From positions 16,709 through 80,708 of the forward strand of contig JASBNA010000109.1 of NCBI GenBank assembly GCA_038087015.1: a stretch of 64,000 nt of DNA. The letters run 5' to 3'. The translations under genes were made by a program, and so were the position numbers. The DNA is from Cerrena zonata (lineage: Eukaryota > Basidiomycota > Agaricomycetes > Polyporales > Cerrenaceae). Positions 49,576 to 62,155 of this stretch are shown here, one piece after another (the stretch's first letter is position 1; the number at the start of each line of letters is the position of its first letter). Below the pieces are notes generated by a model. The model did no database searches and was not told the DNA's origin. It saw nothing but the letters and a program-made list of their open reading frames with translations.

Positions 49576-51519
49576 CTAATCGACTCTGCGTGATGTACTG
49601 GGAATCACCATCCATACAATGATCATGAATCCCATCAGAGAAACGACGCTAATATTGTGTCAGAATTTAAACTCTACTAGATCAGAGGTATGACTCACAA
49701 AGGTTGCAAACTGGCGACCCCACCTTTCAGAGCTATTACGCCAGTCAGGAACGGTATGAAAGCAGAACCCGCCTGACCAAACCCAACGATCCATGTAATG
49801 CATCCTGTGAGTATCCACGGTGGTAGGATATGACTTGCATGGTTCATCACGAGAGGATAGACAGGACCCCAAAGGAGACCAATAAAGCCTATTGCTACTG
49901 CGTTCCCTATGAAAGAGGGAACCAGCCAAACAACGAGGACTAGCCTAAAAGAAACGATATTGCTGGAATTTAGTGATATGTAACAGATGCAATCGTCTGT
50001 GTACTTACACAATGGCTAAAATGATATAACAAAAAACAACCCGGCGTTCGCCAACCTAATCGTCACGATGCGAGAGGTGGGTGCTAGTAATTTTGAGCGA
50101 AGGTAGGGCTTACCTTTTTGTTGACCCAGAGTAGAAGCACTCTACCAAGAGTTAATCCTGACGATCATAATCCGAGATTATCAGTACACTTTCAACCAGC
50201 GTCGAAAAGAAAAGGTACTAACCGCCGTACAAGCCCGAAGAAATATATCCAGAATTTGATCCTCCACCTCTCACAATGTTGATATATGTAACAATCCAGC
50301 CTTGAGGATTGTGTCAATGATTGTTACATCGCTTTGTACAAAAGAGCACTAACCACCGAGAGTTGACGTTACGCCCACGTTCAGGAGAAGGAATAAAGCT
50401 AGCAGATGAACCTCTTTCAGTCGGAATATTTGTTTGTACTTGTTCTCCTGAACAGATGTCATCGGTGGTGGAGCAGGACTTCGCCCGATCTCAAGGAGGC
50501 AGTCTGAGAGATCGATGAGCAGGTGATTTCGAGCATCGTAAAGTTTCTACCTTCTTGTCTTTTGAATCGGAAAACTAAAATTAGAAGCATCGTGTTCACG
50601 ACACTGAGCCCTAACGACACCAGATAATGGTATGACCAGTGAGTAATTTGTGCGAATTGCGTAGAAACCAGAGGAGCAGCAAAAGCTCCTAGTCCTAAGA
50701 AAAAGGTAAATTTAATGCTAGAAACAATTGGAGAGACGATGGCTCATATACCATACAGAGCCTGTAAGAGACCCATACGACTACTTGATTTTAAAGATGA
50801 AACATATCCGCTCGATCCAGCATCTTGTATCGCAATACCAAGGCCACCTAAGAAATAGGCAAAGGCAAAGACCGGAAAGGAGGGCGCAACACTATTGAGC
50901 GTATATCCTATCATTTGAACGGTGGAGGCTATAACCATCACCTGGTATATGTTTAGTAACGCTGTCGCAAAAAAAGGAAGGATTGTCATACTACTCCGAA
51001 TCCTAACTTGTCTGTTAAATATACGTTGGCGATCGAAGCAACGACAAATCCCTGTGTGATCATGCGATATTCTGAGAGAATGACGAAGTAGATTTAGAAC
51101 GGAAGCTTACCATTGCATTGGATATAAAAATGACGGATACGAGCGTGTACCCAATCTGACGTGGACGAAATGTCAAATTTGTAAGCTTCCTTTGATGATC
51201 GCAATTGGGAACGTACATGATAGACATCTTGAATTTTGGGAAGCAATGGACCCACAGTACCGTCATTCCACCCAACCAAAAACAAACAAAAACACAGCGT
51301 GACAAAGTGTATGTTTGTCTTCCATTCATGTCCCGCTGATAGTGTCGAACTTTGGTTTGGGGCCGGGGAGGTACCTGAGTCAGCTGTGGGGTGAACTTCT
51401 ACTAACGGGATAGGTTCAGATGAGTCAGTTCCAACCCCTGTAGAATGTGGTTGAACTTTGGAGTCTTTGAGTGGGTAAAACTTGGGTGGGAGAGTGTCTG
51501 TTTGAGAGAGTATTTCCAT
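49576..51519 (-). CDS. MFS transporter, BSC6-like (copy 1)
   Basis: Twelve-helix major facilitator protein resembling fungal sequences annotated as bypass-of-stop-codon protein 6 or fucose-permease-like. The start is ATG 51519 (MEILSQTDTLPPKFYPLKD), the first exon runs to 51217 and the stop is at 49576-49578. Many short introns interrupt the rest. The signature of helix 1 is FLVGWNDGTVGPLLPKIQDVY. GFVVASIANVYLTDKLGFG carries the loop 2-3 motif. GGLGIAIQDAGSSGYVSSL follows, and the C-terminal half contains AIGFIGLLWGPVYPLVMNHA and GCITWIVGFGQAGSAFIPF. The last exon ends WMVIPSTSRRVD. The cargo is unknown. The same strand and pattern recur at 55060-57016. Confidence 0.87.
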
Positions 51520-53469
51520 GACCGCGAGCACGGGCCCTACACAAGAATTGATGTGAATCATTAAATAGCATTTTGCGGAAAGCGTGACTCTCACATAATG
51601 AGACCTGCTGTCTTGGTCATGTTGTAATTTCGATCAGGCGTCATCCTATTACACGACCAACTGAGGAACCGGAATGCCTCATAGGGGATTGGTGGTGACG
51701 AGAACCCTAAAAGCACCGAGAAGACGTCCTAGAAGGTGGATGTTCATCTCCATAAGGTTGGCCGTTATTGTCCGAGGGTGGTAACGCCATAGTAGATATT
51801 AGAAATACCAGTAGGTTCTCCACACCTAGTACTGTGGTGCATTGTGGGCCGTTCGCATTCGAACTTGAAAGCGGAACTTGAAACGTGCGATTATGAGACA
51901 AACTGGGTTGATGTGCAAAGACTGAACATTGAATACTGAGCACTGAGCCGTGATAAGGATCGTTGGATGTCCAAAGACCATTACATTGCTTCCTTCTGTA
52001 ACGACATATAGTACGAGGTCGGACTCTTACCTTGCTTACTTACGGAGTCAGTGCACCCGTCAGTGCGAATTTCGTTCGGCGTTTACCGCAGACCCATCAC
52101 GATAACCTCCGCTTTCTTCGATATACTTAAGCTAAAGTCTCTTTTAATCCTTTGAGCAAAGGATCTCCTCGATACTCACCATGTCTCGATGAAAAATATT
52201 CCAGTTGACAAAGGTCTCTTCGCATTTTGGATCCCAGGATCGTTGCGTGGGTTCTGTACTCCTATCGAGGGCAGAGGCCATCTACTGCTTCCAGAGGATC
52301 TTCGACTCAGACAAGCTATGGGTATTAGTCAGTTGGTGTCGCTATCTGCTGAGATGAATGTAAATCCTAGGGACCTACGTTGAGGTATGTGTTCGAGTTA
52401 CCCGATTTATACCTGTATATTTATTTATTCTTGTCGATCTGTCGTTATCGACCAATAGCTGTCTTCGGTGTACAGTGCCTCTTTGAGTTGCATGTCAAGG
52501 TCCGCCAAACAAACCTGATCATGAGTAGGTCAACTTTGTGAAGTATCATGACAAAAATGCAACTCACAAATATCCTGGCCAGAACAACTTTTGTATATGA
52601 CATCTTTGTCACAGCGGAGACTCAAGATGGCATTGATAACATTGAAACCAGTGGTTGGATTTCTTAAGGATTGATTGTGACTTTGTCAAATTCTTTCCAT
52701 CTGCAATAAGCACCAACAGAGTCTCAAGATATCATGTGTTGCTCTTGACCATGACTGAAATGTGGGGAGATTAATCCAAGGTGATGTATGTGTTGGCAGA
52801 CTTACTTTACAGTCATTGTGAGTGCCCAATTCATCTCTGTCTGAACTAGGACTGCTTTTCCCTGTCTAGATGATTGAGAATTATTGCTGTGTAAAACAAG
52901 ATCATGAGATCCCAGATTTGTGATCATACCCTCACAGAATAAGCATGTCAGGACATGCCCATTCTGTGAGGGATGGTCATTTCCTCTGGGTTTTCATGTA
53001 ACCTATCAATAATAAATATCCTTGGTCCTACGAGATTCTGAAGTGGTTAGTACGTCAGTCACTCAATTCCAAATGAACAAAAACAAATAGAATACCAAAC
53101 AATAGTACGAGATATGAAGGCCACATCCCACGTCCTGTCCTCAAGATCTTTCAGTTCGATCTTTGACGGCGAAACATGTTAAACATTAGAAAGAAAAGAT
53201 TCTACAAGAAACTGATCAACGATCACGTGTAGTCACCAACCCAGTTCACCTCCGCGCTCTCTGAGTATGGACTCGCACCATCAAAATGAGGTCCGACCAA
53301 GCGAGGGAATCCAACGTGTCGTTATCTACCCTTGTTCAAATTTGAACAATGGACCCTTCGGTATAGACACGGTCAGACGACATTTCCTTTTTTCAACTTC
53401 AACTTCAACCACCGCACATACCGTCCGCAATCCCTACCCACTCGGGCATCATCCTTAGTTCTTGTCGCC
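51520..53469. other. Intergenic with foldback repeat
   Basis: Promoter of the MFS gene at the left and of the F-box-like gene at the right. An ATG frame at 52189-52383 (64 aa, MKNIPVDKGLFAFWIPGSLR) has no further support. A foldback repeat lies at 52903-52998 (separate entry). Confidence 0.4.
52903..52998. repeat. Foldback (inverted) repeat
   Basis: Arms of about 47 bp (52903-52949 and 52952-52998) pair around a 2-nt centre. The inner 21 bp (CCCTCACAGAAT... GCATGTC) are almost perfect and the outer part is imperfect (CATGAGATCCCAG against CTGGGTTTTCATG). Probably a MITE remnant. The surrounding 500 bp is rich in CATGAC and TTTGTCA words. Confidence 0.65.
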
Positions 53470-54939
53470 ATGTCTACTCCCCCCTCCAAGAAGATCCGCT
53501 CACTCCTCGAGTACGCCGTAATCAGCTCCGACAAGAGAGCCCCTCCTCTCCCATCACGTCACTCAATCCTCATCCTACCCAACGAAATATTAGAACTAGT
53601 GGTTAAAATTTACTTAGAGGACCGCTTTGGACGGCGAGGACATCCTGCATCTTCAATGACAATCACCTCCATTTGTCGCCTCTTTCGAGCAATCGCTACC
53701 CGCCTCATCCTTCACCTATCCCTCAACGATGCCGGCGATCTAAAGGCAGCACAACTCTCTCGAACCATCCTAAAAACCCTATCTCTATCGCTGACACTCA
53801 AGCCAGACGTTCTACCTTTCTGGGCCCGCCGACCTTCATACGTGTTGAACGACATCTCTATCTCCGTCCCCCTCGCCACATCACTAGAAATCAAAAGGGG
53901 TGGCAGGTTCCAGGACGGCAGCTGGATGCTACCCTCTCTCTTCTACAACCTCTCTTTCCCATCCCTGACCTCCCTCACGTTATGCAACTTTGGCTTGGGC
54001 CCAACTTCGCTGCGAGAATTCCACCATTTGACCCACCTTGCACTCGTTGTCAGACCCGACGTCAATGGCACGTTTCCTAGTCCCTTACAAATGCACCCTA
54101 CTGTCGTCCTTGGTGCTCTAGAGCACTTCGCCAAGCTTGAACGGCTGGAGCTCGATGGAGCTATCTGCTCTCGATGCACCCCTTACCCCCTTCCATCTGT
54201 TGACACACTTCGCCAGCTTCGCTCCATCCGTCTGGCAAACCATGGGTGCAAACAGCTGGATGTCCTGAAAGGTCTCGTTTTACCTCCAGGAACTAAAATC
54301 TCCCTCTATATTCGGTCTTTACCCGACACATCCCATCTACAACAACTTGGCGATGTTCTTATAGAGAAACTCGGAATGGACCCGTCTAAAGGGGCCGACT
54401 CGGACATGGAATCGTTCAGCATGTTCGCTCTACAGTCTATTTCCAGTGAGAACCCTACGGTCTCACTTCAGTGGCACCGTCATCCTGTCTGTCTAGACAA
54501 TTTTTTGTCCGATGGAGCTATACCCGACATCGAAGTTCTGGTTCCTTTACCAGAACCTCGATGGGCGGATTCTTTGTTCACCAATGTCACAGCAAGATTC
54601 TGCTACACAAGCACCACGCAGTTCTATATCGAGCCGCTTCCCCCTCTTAAACGGCTCCTTCCGACACATCTGTTCCCCCTTCTTTCACTCATGACTAGAC
54701 TCGACACTCTTATTCTAGGCGGTATTAGTTTTTCGGGAAATGAGGCGGGTGGTTTCCCTTGTGGGGATCTGTCTGACGCATTACTCTCTCGTAAGAAGTC
54801 TAGAGAAACTCTGGAAAAGCTCATTCTTTGGAATTGTTTTGATGAAGGTACATACGTTTATGAACAGCTGTCGCCTCTCGCGAACGAGTTCTATTCATCT
54901 CATCTCGTAGATGATATTTCAAGGATACGAGCACTCTAA
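53470..54939 (+). CDS. F-box-like/LRR-type protein, 489 aa
   Basis: Intronless gene of the type common in large expansions in Agaricomycetes. The start is ATG 53470 (MSTPPSKKIRSLLEYAV). The frame extends upstream but only from a TTG. Residues 36-75 (ILILPNEILELVVKIYLED and then ICRLFRAIATRLILHLSL) fit an F-box-like domain, which would connect to Skp1 in an SCF ubiquitin ligase. The rest has spaced Leu-rich segments (FPSLTSLTLCNFGLG, FHHLTHLALVV, LERLELDGAIC, LRQLRSIRLANHGC, LDTLILGGISF), consistent with irregular leucine-rich repeats that would bind a target. It lies between the two MFS paralogs but on the opposite strand. Confidence 0.8.
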   Translation: MSTPPSKKIRSLLEYAVISSDKRAPPLPSRHSILILPNEILELVVKIYLEDRFGRRGHPASSMTITSICRLFRAIATRLILHLSLNDAGDLKAAQLSRTILKTLSLSLTLKPDVLPFWARRPSYVLNDISISVPLATSLEIKRGGRFQDGSWMLPSLFYNLSFPSLTSLTLCNFGLGPTSLREFHHLTHLALVVRPDVNGTFPSPLQMHPTVVLGALEHFAKLERLELDGAICSRCTPYPLPSVDTLRQLRSIRLANHGCKQLDVLKGLVLPPGTKISLYIRSLPDTSHLQQLGDVLIEKLGMDPSKGADSDMESFSMFALQSISSENPTVSLQWHRHPVCLDNFLSDGAIPDIEVLVPLPEPRWADSLFTNVTARFCYTSTTQFYIEPLPPLKRLLPTHLFPLLSLMTRLDTLILGGISFSGNEAGGFPCGDLSDALLSRKKSRETLEKLILWNCFDEGTYVYEQLSPLANEFYSSHLVDDISRIRAL

Positions 54940-55059
54940 TTTCTTTGTAGTCATAAGTGGACATACACGACTGTCACTATCGTCTACCGCAATTTCTTAC
55001 TTTAAAAATACAACACTTTCAATAGGTTTGAGTCTGCGCAACTATTCGCCTATACATAT

Positions 55060-57016
55060 TTAATCTGGACGACGAGCATTGGGAACCAAAATCCACAAGA
55101 AGAGCATGAACGTTGACAGCGAGACGAGGCTAGTGATGTTAATCAGCGGAAGGTCTGTACCCAGAATATTTCCACTTACAATGGTTGCAGGCTACGGATA
55201 CTAGTATTCGAGGCAAGGACACCCATGATGAAAGGTACCAAGGCAGAGCCTGCTTGACCGAAGCCTGCAATCCATGCAATACATCCGGTGAGAATCCATG
55301 CTGGAATGATGCGACCAGCGTGATTCATGACGATCGGATACAGTGGGCCCGAGAAGAATCCGACGAAACTGATTGCAATGGCGTTACCAATCAATGACGG
55401 GACAAACCATACGACCATTAGAAGCCTGGTACAGCCGTTCTCGTAAGTCATGAGGCCTGAGGTCTCAATCTTGGAATAAAATCGCACCCAATAACAAGTA
55501 TGTTGTAAATGAAGATCACGCGACGCTCCCCAATCTATAAAACAATAAGATTCGCAATACAGAAGATTGCAATTCCTCGCATTACCTTGTTGTTAAACCA
55601 TAGAAGAGCGACCCGACCAAGTGTAATTCCTACACAGAACATAGTGAGAGAATACCATTGTGAGAGAAAAGATCATGATCTCTACCTGCACCAAGACCGG
55701 AGTTGATATATCCAGATGAAGAATTTCCACCTCGCACATCAATAATATACGTCACAATCCAACCTGCAGAGGTCAATAACTAGGAAATGAAAGTAAAAGG
55801 TAATGTCATACTTCCGATGGTTGACGCTACGCCGACCCCAACAAGAATGAAGAACGCCAGGAGATGGACGTCCTTCCTTTTGAAGATCTGCTTATACTTA
55901 CTTCCAGAGCTGTTCGCAATCGGAGCTGGTGGTATAGTGTGTCCAATTTCCTCTAAACACTCTAACCAGAGACTTTAGGTTCGTTGTTTGATTAACTTGA
56001 TCGGCAACTCACTTTCTTGGGTCCTAAACCGGAATACAGTCGACAACATTGCGATGTTGACCAACGACATCCCAAGTGACACCAGATAGTGGAAGGACCA
56101 GCGGGGTAGTTGTGCGAACTGCGTCGACACTAGGGGTGACGCAAACGTACCAAAACCTATTTCAAGTAATGAGCTCGTGGCACTTAATAAGAAGCTTGAA
56201 GGTTACCATAGATAGCGTGCATGATCCCCATCCTAGTGCTATCGTTCACGGCCGCAATATATCCGCTACAGCCCGCATCTTGGAGAGCAATTCCAAAGCC
56301 ACTTAAAAAGTAGGCAAGAACAAATACGGGGAAAGGTGGAGCAATAGCACTGAGGACATAGCCAGTTGATTGAATCAAGGAGCCTTTGGAGAGTTATATA
56401 GATATCTGTGTGTAAACTTTGAGATACGATGTAACTCACCTATTACCATAACCTGGGCAAGAAAATTAGACACGATTCGTGCAGGCTCACGCGTAGAGAG
56501 TAATAGTACCACACCAAACCCAAAGTAATCCGTCAACAATACGTTCGCAATAGAGGCAGCTACAAAACCCTGCAGTCAAAGCTTATTACGCGGATCTACG
56601 CTCGGTATATTGCATTGTGAACTCACAACCGTATTGAATATGAAAATGAGTGAAACGATAGTGAAGTTAACCTATGACTCGAGTCAGCATCAACATTGTA
56701 GAATAGGGTTTTTGAATGTCAATCGCACATCGTAGACTCCCTGAACACGAGGAAGTAAAGGTCCTATTGTACCATCGTTCCAGCCGGCGAGAAACAGACA
56801 CCAACACAGAGTAGCGAAGTGAAGGTTCGTCTTGGTAAACAGTCCTTTTTCCGGAGAGCTATTATACTGTGGGATGTCGTTGTCGATCTGTGCAGCTGAG
56901 GGGCCATCGCTGTGTTCCAGAGTCGATAGTTTTATCGAATCCCGAGCAGGCCTGGCGACATGTCCTTTCACTTTAGTCGAAGGGGTTACCACTGTTTCAA
57001 CGGCCGATAAAGCCAT
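55060..57016 (-). CDS. MFS transporter, BSC6-like (copy 2)
   Basis: Paralog of the transporter at 49576-51519. It starts at ATG 57016 (MALSAVETVVTPSTKVKG) with a polar N-terminus of about 70 residues. Helix 1 then reads FLAGWNDGTIGPLLPRVQGVY, the same signature as copy 1. Further matched segments are FLSGFGIALQDAGCSGYIAAV, MVWFVPSLIGNAIAISFVG, GPLYPIVMNHAGRIIPAWIL and GCIAWIAGFGQAGSALVPFI. The final exon after 55148 reads LVSLSTFMLFLWILVPNARR, and the stop is at 55060-55062. It is multi-exon, with introns of about 50-60 nt. Substrate unknown. Confidence 0.87.
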
Positions 57017-57699
57017 TTGACAAACGAGAGCGTAAATGCCGTAGTGAGAGTCAAGACGTCCTAAGAGGGCTCCTCCCTTTTCTACGATTTTAATACTGAG
57101 ACTCGTCGACTCCACTCAGTCTACACCGGCGACAGATGCTTGCCGTACAGGTGGACATCATGCGCGCCGAGGTTTCTCCGCTGCGACCCCACGACTTGTT
57201 AGTAGTACGTGTGCCTGGCCGAACGTCTTAGAGTATACACTGGCATATTATAAAGTGGGGAGTTGTCGATAATCACAGCTGAGTAAATCTAGAGACATGA
57301 GGGTAGAGTCCAGTAGGTGCTGACAGGACTTCCGAACTTAGATACACATGGACAAACAATGCCAAATAACATTTCGTACTATCGGACCTTACAAATGGGG
57401 ATCATGTCAAGACTCAACATCGGCCAGACAAAATACCTGCAGTAGTAGCCATACCTCTTCCTTATAGGAAGCATTCAGTTCACAGTGTCTGAGTCTAGGA
57501 GCTTGAGAAAATTCTATTCAACGATTTTGGTGCATAACGAGGGTCATAGTCAGAGTGGTTTCGAATCTAGAGGCAAAATAGTTATTGTGTTTTGGCTCGA
57601 GTGACTAGGTGATGTTGAACGTCACTTCGGAATACGAGTCGTATGAAAGGCAGTTAGTATGATACAGACGGAATAAGTTACAGTTGATGAAACAGTGCA
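57017..57699. other. Intergenic
   Basis: Promoter side of MFS copy 2 and 3' flank of the NTO1-like gene. No coding signal. Confidence 0.45.
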
Positions 57700-60600
57700 T
57701 TACGAGGACGTCTCCATCTCAGCAATTGCCTCCCTGAAAATCGTAGGCATTAGTTAGGACAGGATTTAGGTGAACGATTCATCAACGTACTTATAGCCCT
57801 GCCGAACTTGAGCTCGCTTTTTGTAAACTTTCCATGTCTGACGTTTCGACTTTGCGGCTAACATATCCTCATCCAACGCTACATGGGAACGTCTTAGGTG
57901 CAATATGCGAGGGAATGTGAAAACTTGGCTTACCTTTGTCTTCGTGAAGAAGCAGTAACTTGTCTGGCGGCAGCCAATCCCTGTCAATGCAGCACTGCTT
58001 AGAGACTAATACTATCGTATATCAACAATGGCTTACCAGCTTCTCTTCGAGTCAAAGAATCGGACTAGATGGTGTTGATCTGCTTTCGACAGTGGGTGTT
58101 CAAGTAACTCCGGGTCAACCTCGTCGCTATCTCTATCAAATACAACGGCCGGCCACCACGGGTTACCCTCTGCGGTGGATGGTGAGTGTTTGCTCAAGAA
58201 TGGATAGTAATAAATATAGCCACGTACTGCACTTCGCCCAAACTGAATAAGAAAATTGTGTACCGGTGAGTAAAGTAAATGTAAATTGATAAACCGGCGA
58301 TGAATGATCGACAACGTACCAAGTGTCCCTTCCTGCAACTTCTCACCTGGCCCAAGGTTGATGACAGCTGGCGATGTCGATGGCTGAGGATCTATTTTGG
58401 CACGCAGTTCTTGGGAAGGTTCCTCTTCCTCATCGCTCAGCCCACTAAGAGAGCTCAGTTCTGAATCGGCATCCCATGATGGTTGACTTGAATGTGAGGG
58501 ACCAGCAATCGGCTCGGGATCAGCACGAAGTTGCGCTTGCGCAAACTCGGTCGCTCTCGCGGCTGCCTTTGCTCTCTCCCTTTCTGCTTTCTTACGTATG
58601 TTTTTCTCTCGACGAGTCGCGGGGGTGTCCAACTCTTCGATGATGATGATCCTAGGTGGACCGGTATCTTCCTCCTCCTCCTCTTCCTCCTCCTCCGCCA
58701 TATTCTGGGGTTGAGACACTTCAGCTGTCTCTTCCGGTGGGTGATCATCGACGGTAGTTGTATCTTCTAGTGCAGGCTCATTCGGATGCTCTGAAACCGC
58801 TTGGGATCCCGTAGACGGCTGAGAAAGTGAAGAGCTCGAGTTCGAAGATTCGACTTCGGGATGTTCTTGATGATGGTCGTCAATGCTCATGACAGTTTCT
58901 TCTTCTTGAGACTTCACTAGCACAGGCTCTGAAGTGGGTTCAGCCTCAGGCTCTGGTCCAGGATCCGGCTTCGGTTCTTCAACAGCGGGTTGTGGGGAAG
59001 ACTGATGTTCAGAGATAGGTAATGGCGATAAACGCATCGATCCTTCGGCACCTGGTGAGCGAGATCGAGTTCTTAGTGTATCGTTCTCCGCAATAGAGGT
59101 ACTCAGAGTTGACAGATGTGACTTCTCACGTTCTGTGATATGTATTGCGTCAAAGATTTAAATGACATAACGAAAAAAAAACATAACATACCGACGACCC
59201 GTTGACGTTTCTTAGGCGGCGGCACAGGACCTCTTTCAACAGGGACTCGTCCACCCCTTTTATGCCCAGCAGACAACACCCATCCTTGATTGAACATCTT
59301 GAACAGATCTTGTTTATCCACATCCTCTACTACATGAGGCGGTTCTTGACCCGGTTGAGCAAGAGGTGGGCGTCTCGGCTTCTTGCTTGTCTTCGTCACA
59401 GCTGGGTCTTCAGGTACGTCTTCTTCACCAACAGGCTCAGATACGGATACTTGCGTCTCAGGAATGGTGCTGGGTCCAGCAACAGCCCCGTCTTCGTTCG
59501 GAAGTTGCGTAGCACTTGGGCGATTCCGAGCGGGTGCACGGAATCCAGGACTTGAATCGAGATCCTTGTCCTTCTGTTTCTTCGACTTGGATTTCGTTTT
59601 CTTCGACTTAGACGGTGCATGCTGGGGCTCGGGTTCATTCACAGGTGGTGGTTTGAATACCGGGAATTCGAATGTGAATAGTGACTCGAGCGGGGGAGCA
59701 GACAACACAAGCTCCATTTCTTCGTTCATAGGATGTTCCTTTGCCAGCAGTTCGAGCAACGGGAGCGGAGGCTCGAGATTGCAAAGAGGAGGGAAGAGAG
59801 CCAGAAGGCTGTCTTTGGAAAGTGTCGAGCTGATCTCTGAATGTTCCTGGACGTATTTATCAAGATCGGCAAAGATACCATCGACCTTGTTATTGATGTT
59901 CTGCGCTGTCTTGTAGTATGCCGTCCCTGGTTTATTGTACGTCATGGCATTCCGGACAACCTGTTTGATATCGCGCTAGAGAATTGGCAATAAATTAAGC
60001 ACTTGACGTAAAGTGAATACTAAGTTTTACCTTGAAGTCTTCGAGATCCCAGTATTCGTGCTGGTCAAGCTTGTTTTCGATCATACTCCAACACATAGGA
60101 CGCTGAATGATGTCGTAGTAGTCGGGAACATCTACTTAGACACAGGACTCTTGAAGTAATCATTCCGGTCGGTCCTATATCAAATCTCAAGGTCGCCCTG
60201 TGTAACAGAAGGAATCGACTTACATGGTAATCCTCTCGTACGCATTCCTGAGCGCATATGCATGTGGGTAAACAACATCAGATAGAACATCTCGCACAGT
60301 AATTGACTGATTAAGTTTCTGCTTCTCGCGTGTGAAGCAAAGCGTAGCTAGCGTTCGAACACGGTCGAGGTCATCCCTCAATCGTTTCATCAGCTGAAAG
60401 ATTGTGGTTAGGAGCGGGTTTCATGAATACAAAGGGCAACATACCTGGATCTTAATCTCCTTGTGCTCATCACTTTGCTGCCGACTACTTGAATTCATTG
60501 TCCATGGTTCGAGATGTAATCTCTTCAACAACGGCGCCCCTCTCCTTGCTTCTCTCTTCAGACTCCAATATCGACAGACCATCAGCACGAACTTGTCCTT

Positions 60601-62155
60601 CTGTCGAAGGGGAATTCTGGCGATGTACTGCAGTAGCCGTTGAACGATGATATGTGGGACTAATGGGGGACCAGGTTTATATGTCTTGGCATACGCGCGG
60701 GCCGTCTTAGAGGATTTGGGACTAGCAACGACAGTATGTTCGCTGTCAGAATCATGGTCATTGCTTGTATTACGTTCGGCCTTGAGAGCTACTTCGCGCG
60801 CATCTGCTTGTTCTTTCTGTGATCACTTCAGAACGGAGGAAATCTGGTGAAAGGTTAAAGGATACTCACCGGAAGATGTCGCTCACAATAGGCAGCAAGT
60901 GAGGGTGCCTCAGACCCCTGTGAGGATTTCATAGGCATCAAAAGCCTCTCTTTTCGAGCACAGGTAGCGTGGAAGGCGAGGAAACAGGATGGTTTGTTAC
61001 ATTGTATACACGCTCCTTCTCGTACGTCACATATTGAGCACTTCTGAAGGTACCTTTTAGAGCCGTAGCATCACTAATTTTGAGAGAAAAGCGTACAAGT
61101 TTCCAGCGAGATTTCGAGATCCGGTCGATACCAGTAATGGGTTCCATAAATACATCGTTCGCCACCCGAGTTTCGGGGACCCATATTGCACAAAGTAGGT
61201 GACACCATTCGCCATCGGTGGTTTGTTTGAAAGCACCGCCCTCGTTGGGGCATAAACTACATGACTTTGTACGAGAATCGTACGTAAGTGCAATGACGTT
61301 GAGTGTTGAACGGAACACTTACCACTGGATTCTCGGGTGATACTGTACACTTTCGACAAAGCCACTGTCCTTCGGGAATATATGGTACACCATAACAGTC
61401 TATTTGATAGTTAGTTTGACGCGTCGCTGAGAGCACGAGTTTTGTGGCGTACCTTGATGTACAGCTAAATTACATCCATCACAAAAGACGATCGCGTTCG
61501 TGTTCTCTCCTTCAGAGTCATCGCAGATAGCGCAGGTTGAGTCTTCTGAGGGCAAGGCTAAATCAGGTTTCGGTATGTTCTTCGTCTACAACGCTGTTAC
61601 TCGTGGGTTTAAAGAACAAGCACTGAGTTACTCACGAGGTCAAACCACTCCTTCTCCAAACGATCCATGATAATCTCGAAGGTCTCATAAGAAACTGTTC
61701 CAATTTGCTCCTTTTTACGTTCCAAGTTGACCGTGTCCAGCCATTCTTGATCTTATAGAAGCAATGGGTAATTTAGCAACACAACTCGCGAGAATAGGGG
61801 ATCACATACCTTGTTCGTCCATGTCATACTCGACTTGTACAAGCAACTCGCTTTCAAGCGGTTCTAGCAGATACAATGCTTCCCGTCAGGACCATTGGGG
61901 TAATACCATTCCAAAACATTGGCACACCTATGTAACGGATATAGTGATCGGGTCTGACAAAGTCACTGCTATCATTGTCTGAGAAACCATTACTCATACA
62001 TGGCTTTCATATGATGCATGAGAGGACGTACAGCCATACGATCGAGCTTGTTGGTCATGAACACCAGTAGGCTGATTGAGAACATCGTCTTGAACCTTGA
62101 CAAAAGAGACTTTGGGTAGCTGCATGGGGGCAGGGGTAGTGACGCCTCGTGCCAT
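57700..62155 (-). CDS. NTO1: NTO1/BRPF-type chromatin reader (EPL1-PHD-ePHD-bromodomain-PWWP)
   Basis: Scaffold of a MYST/NuA3-type histone acetyltransferase complex, reading histone marks in the nucleus. It starts at ATG 62155 ([18 protein letters not shown]); the first exon is 62155-62032. In order: an EPL1-like N-terminus ([23 protein letters not shown]); a PHD finger ([20 protein letters not shown]); an extended PHD ([38 protein letters not shown]); a helical linker; a bromodomain ([40 protein letters not shown]); a long disordered Ser/Pro/Glu region with a poly-Glu run; and a C-terminal PWWP ([25 protein letters not shown] replaced here by [13 protein letters not shown]). The last exons end [10 protein letters not shown] at 57700. 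Near 60134 the bromodomain frame breaks between SPVSK and DVPDYY, so this copy may be frameshifted. Confidence 0.9.

Noticed and set aside
52189..52383. 64-residue ORF MKNIPVDKGLFAFW
   Set aside because: It could be a small gene, but nothing beyond an ATG and a stop supports it.
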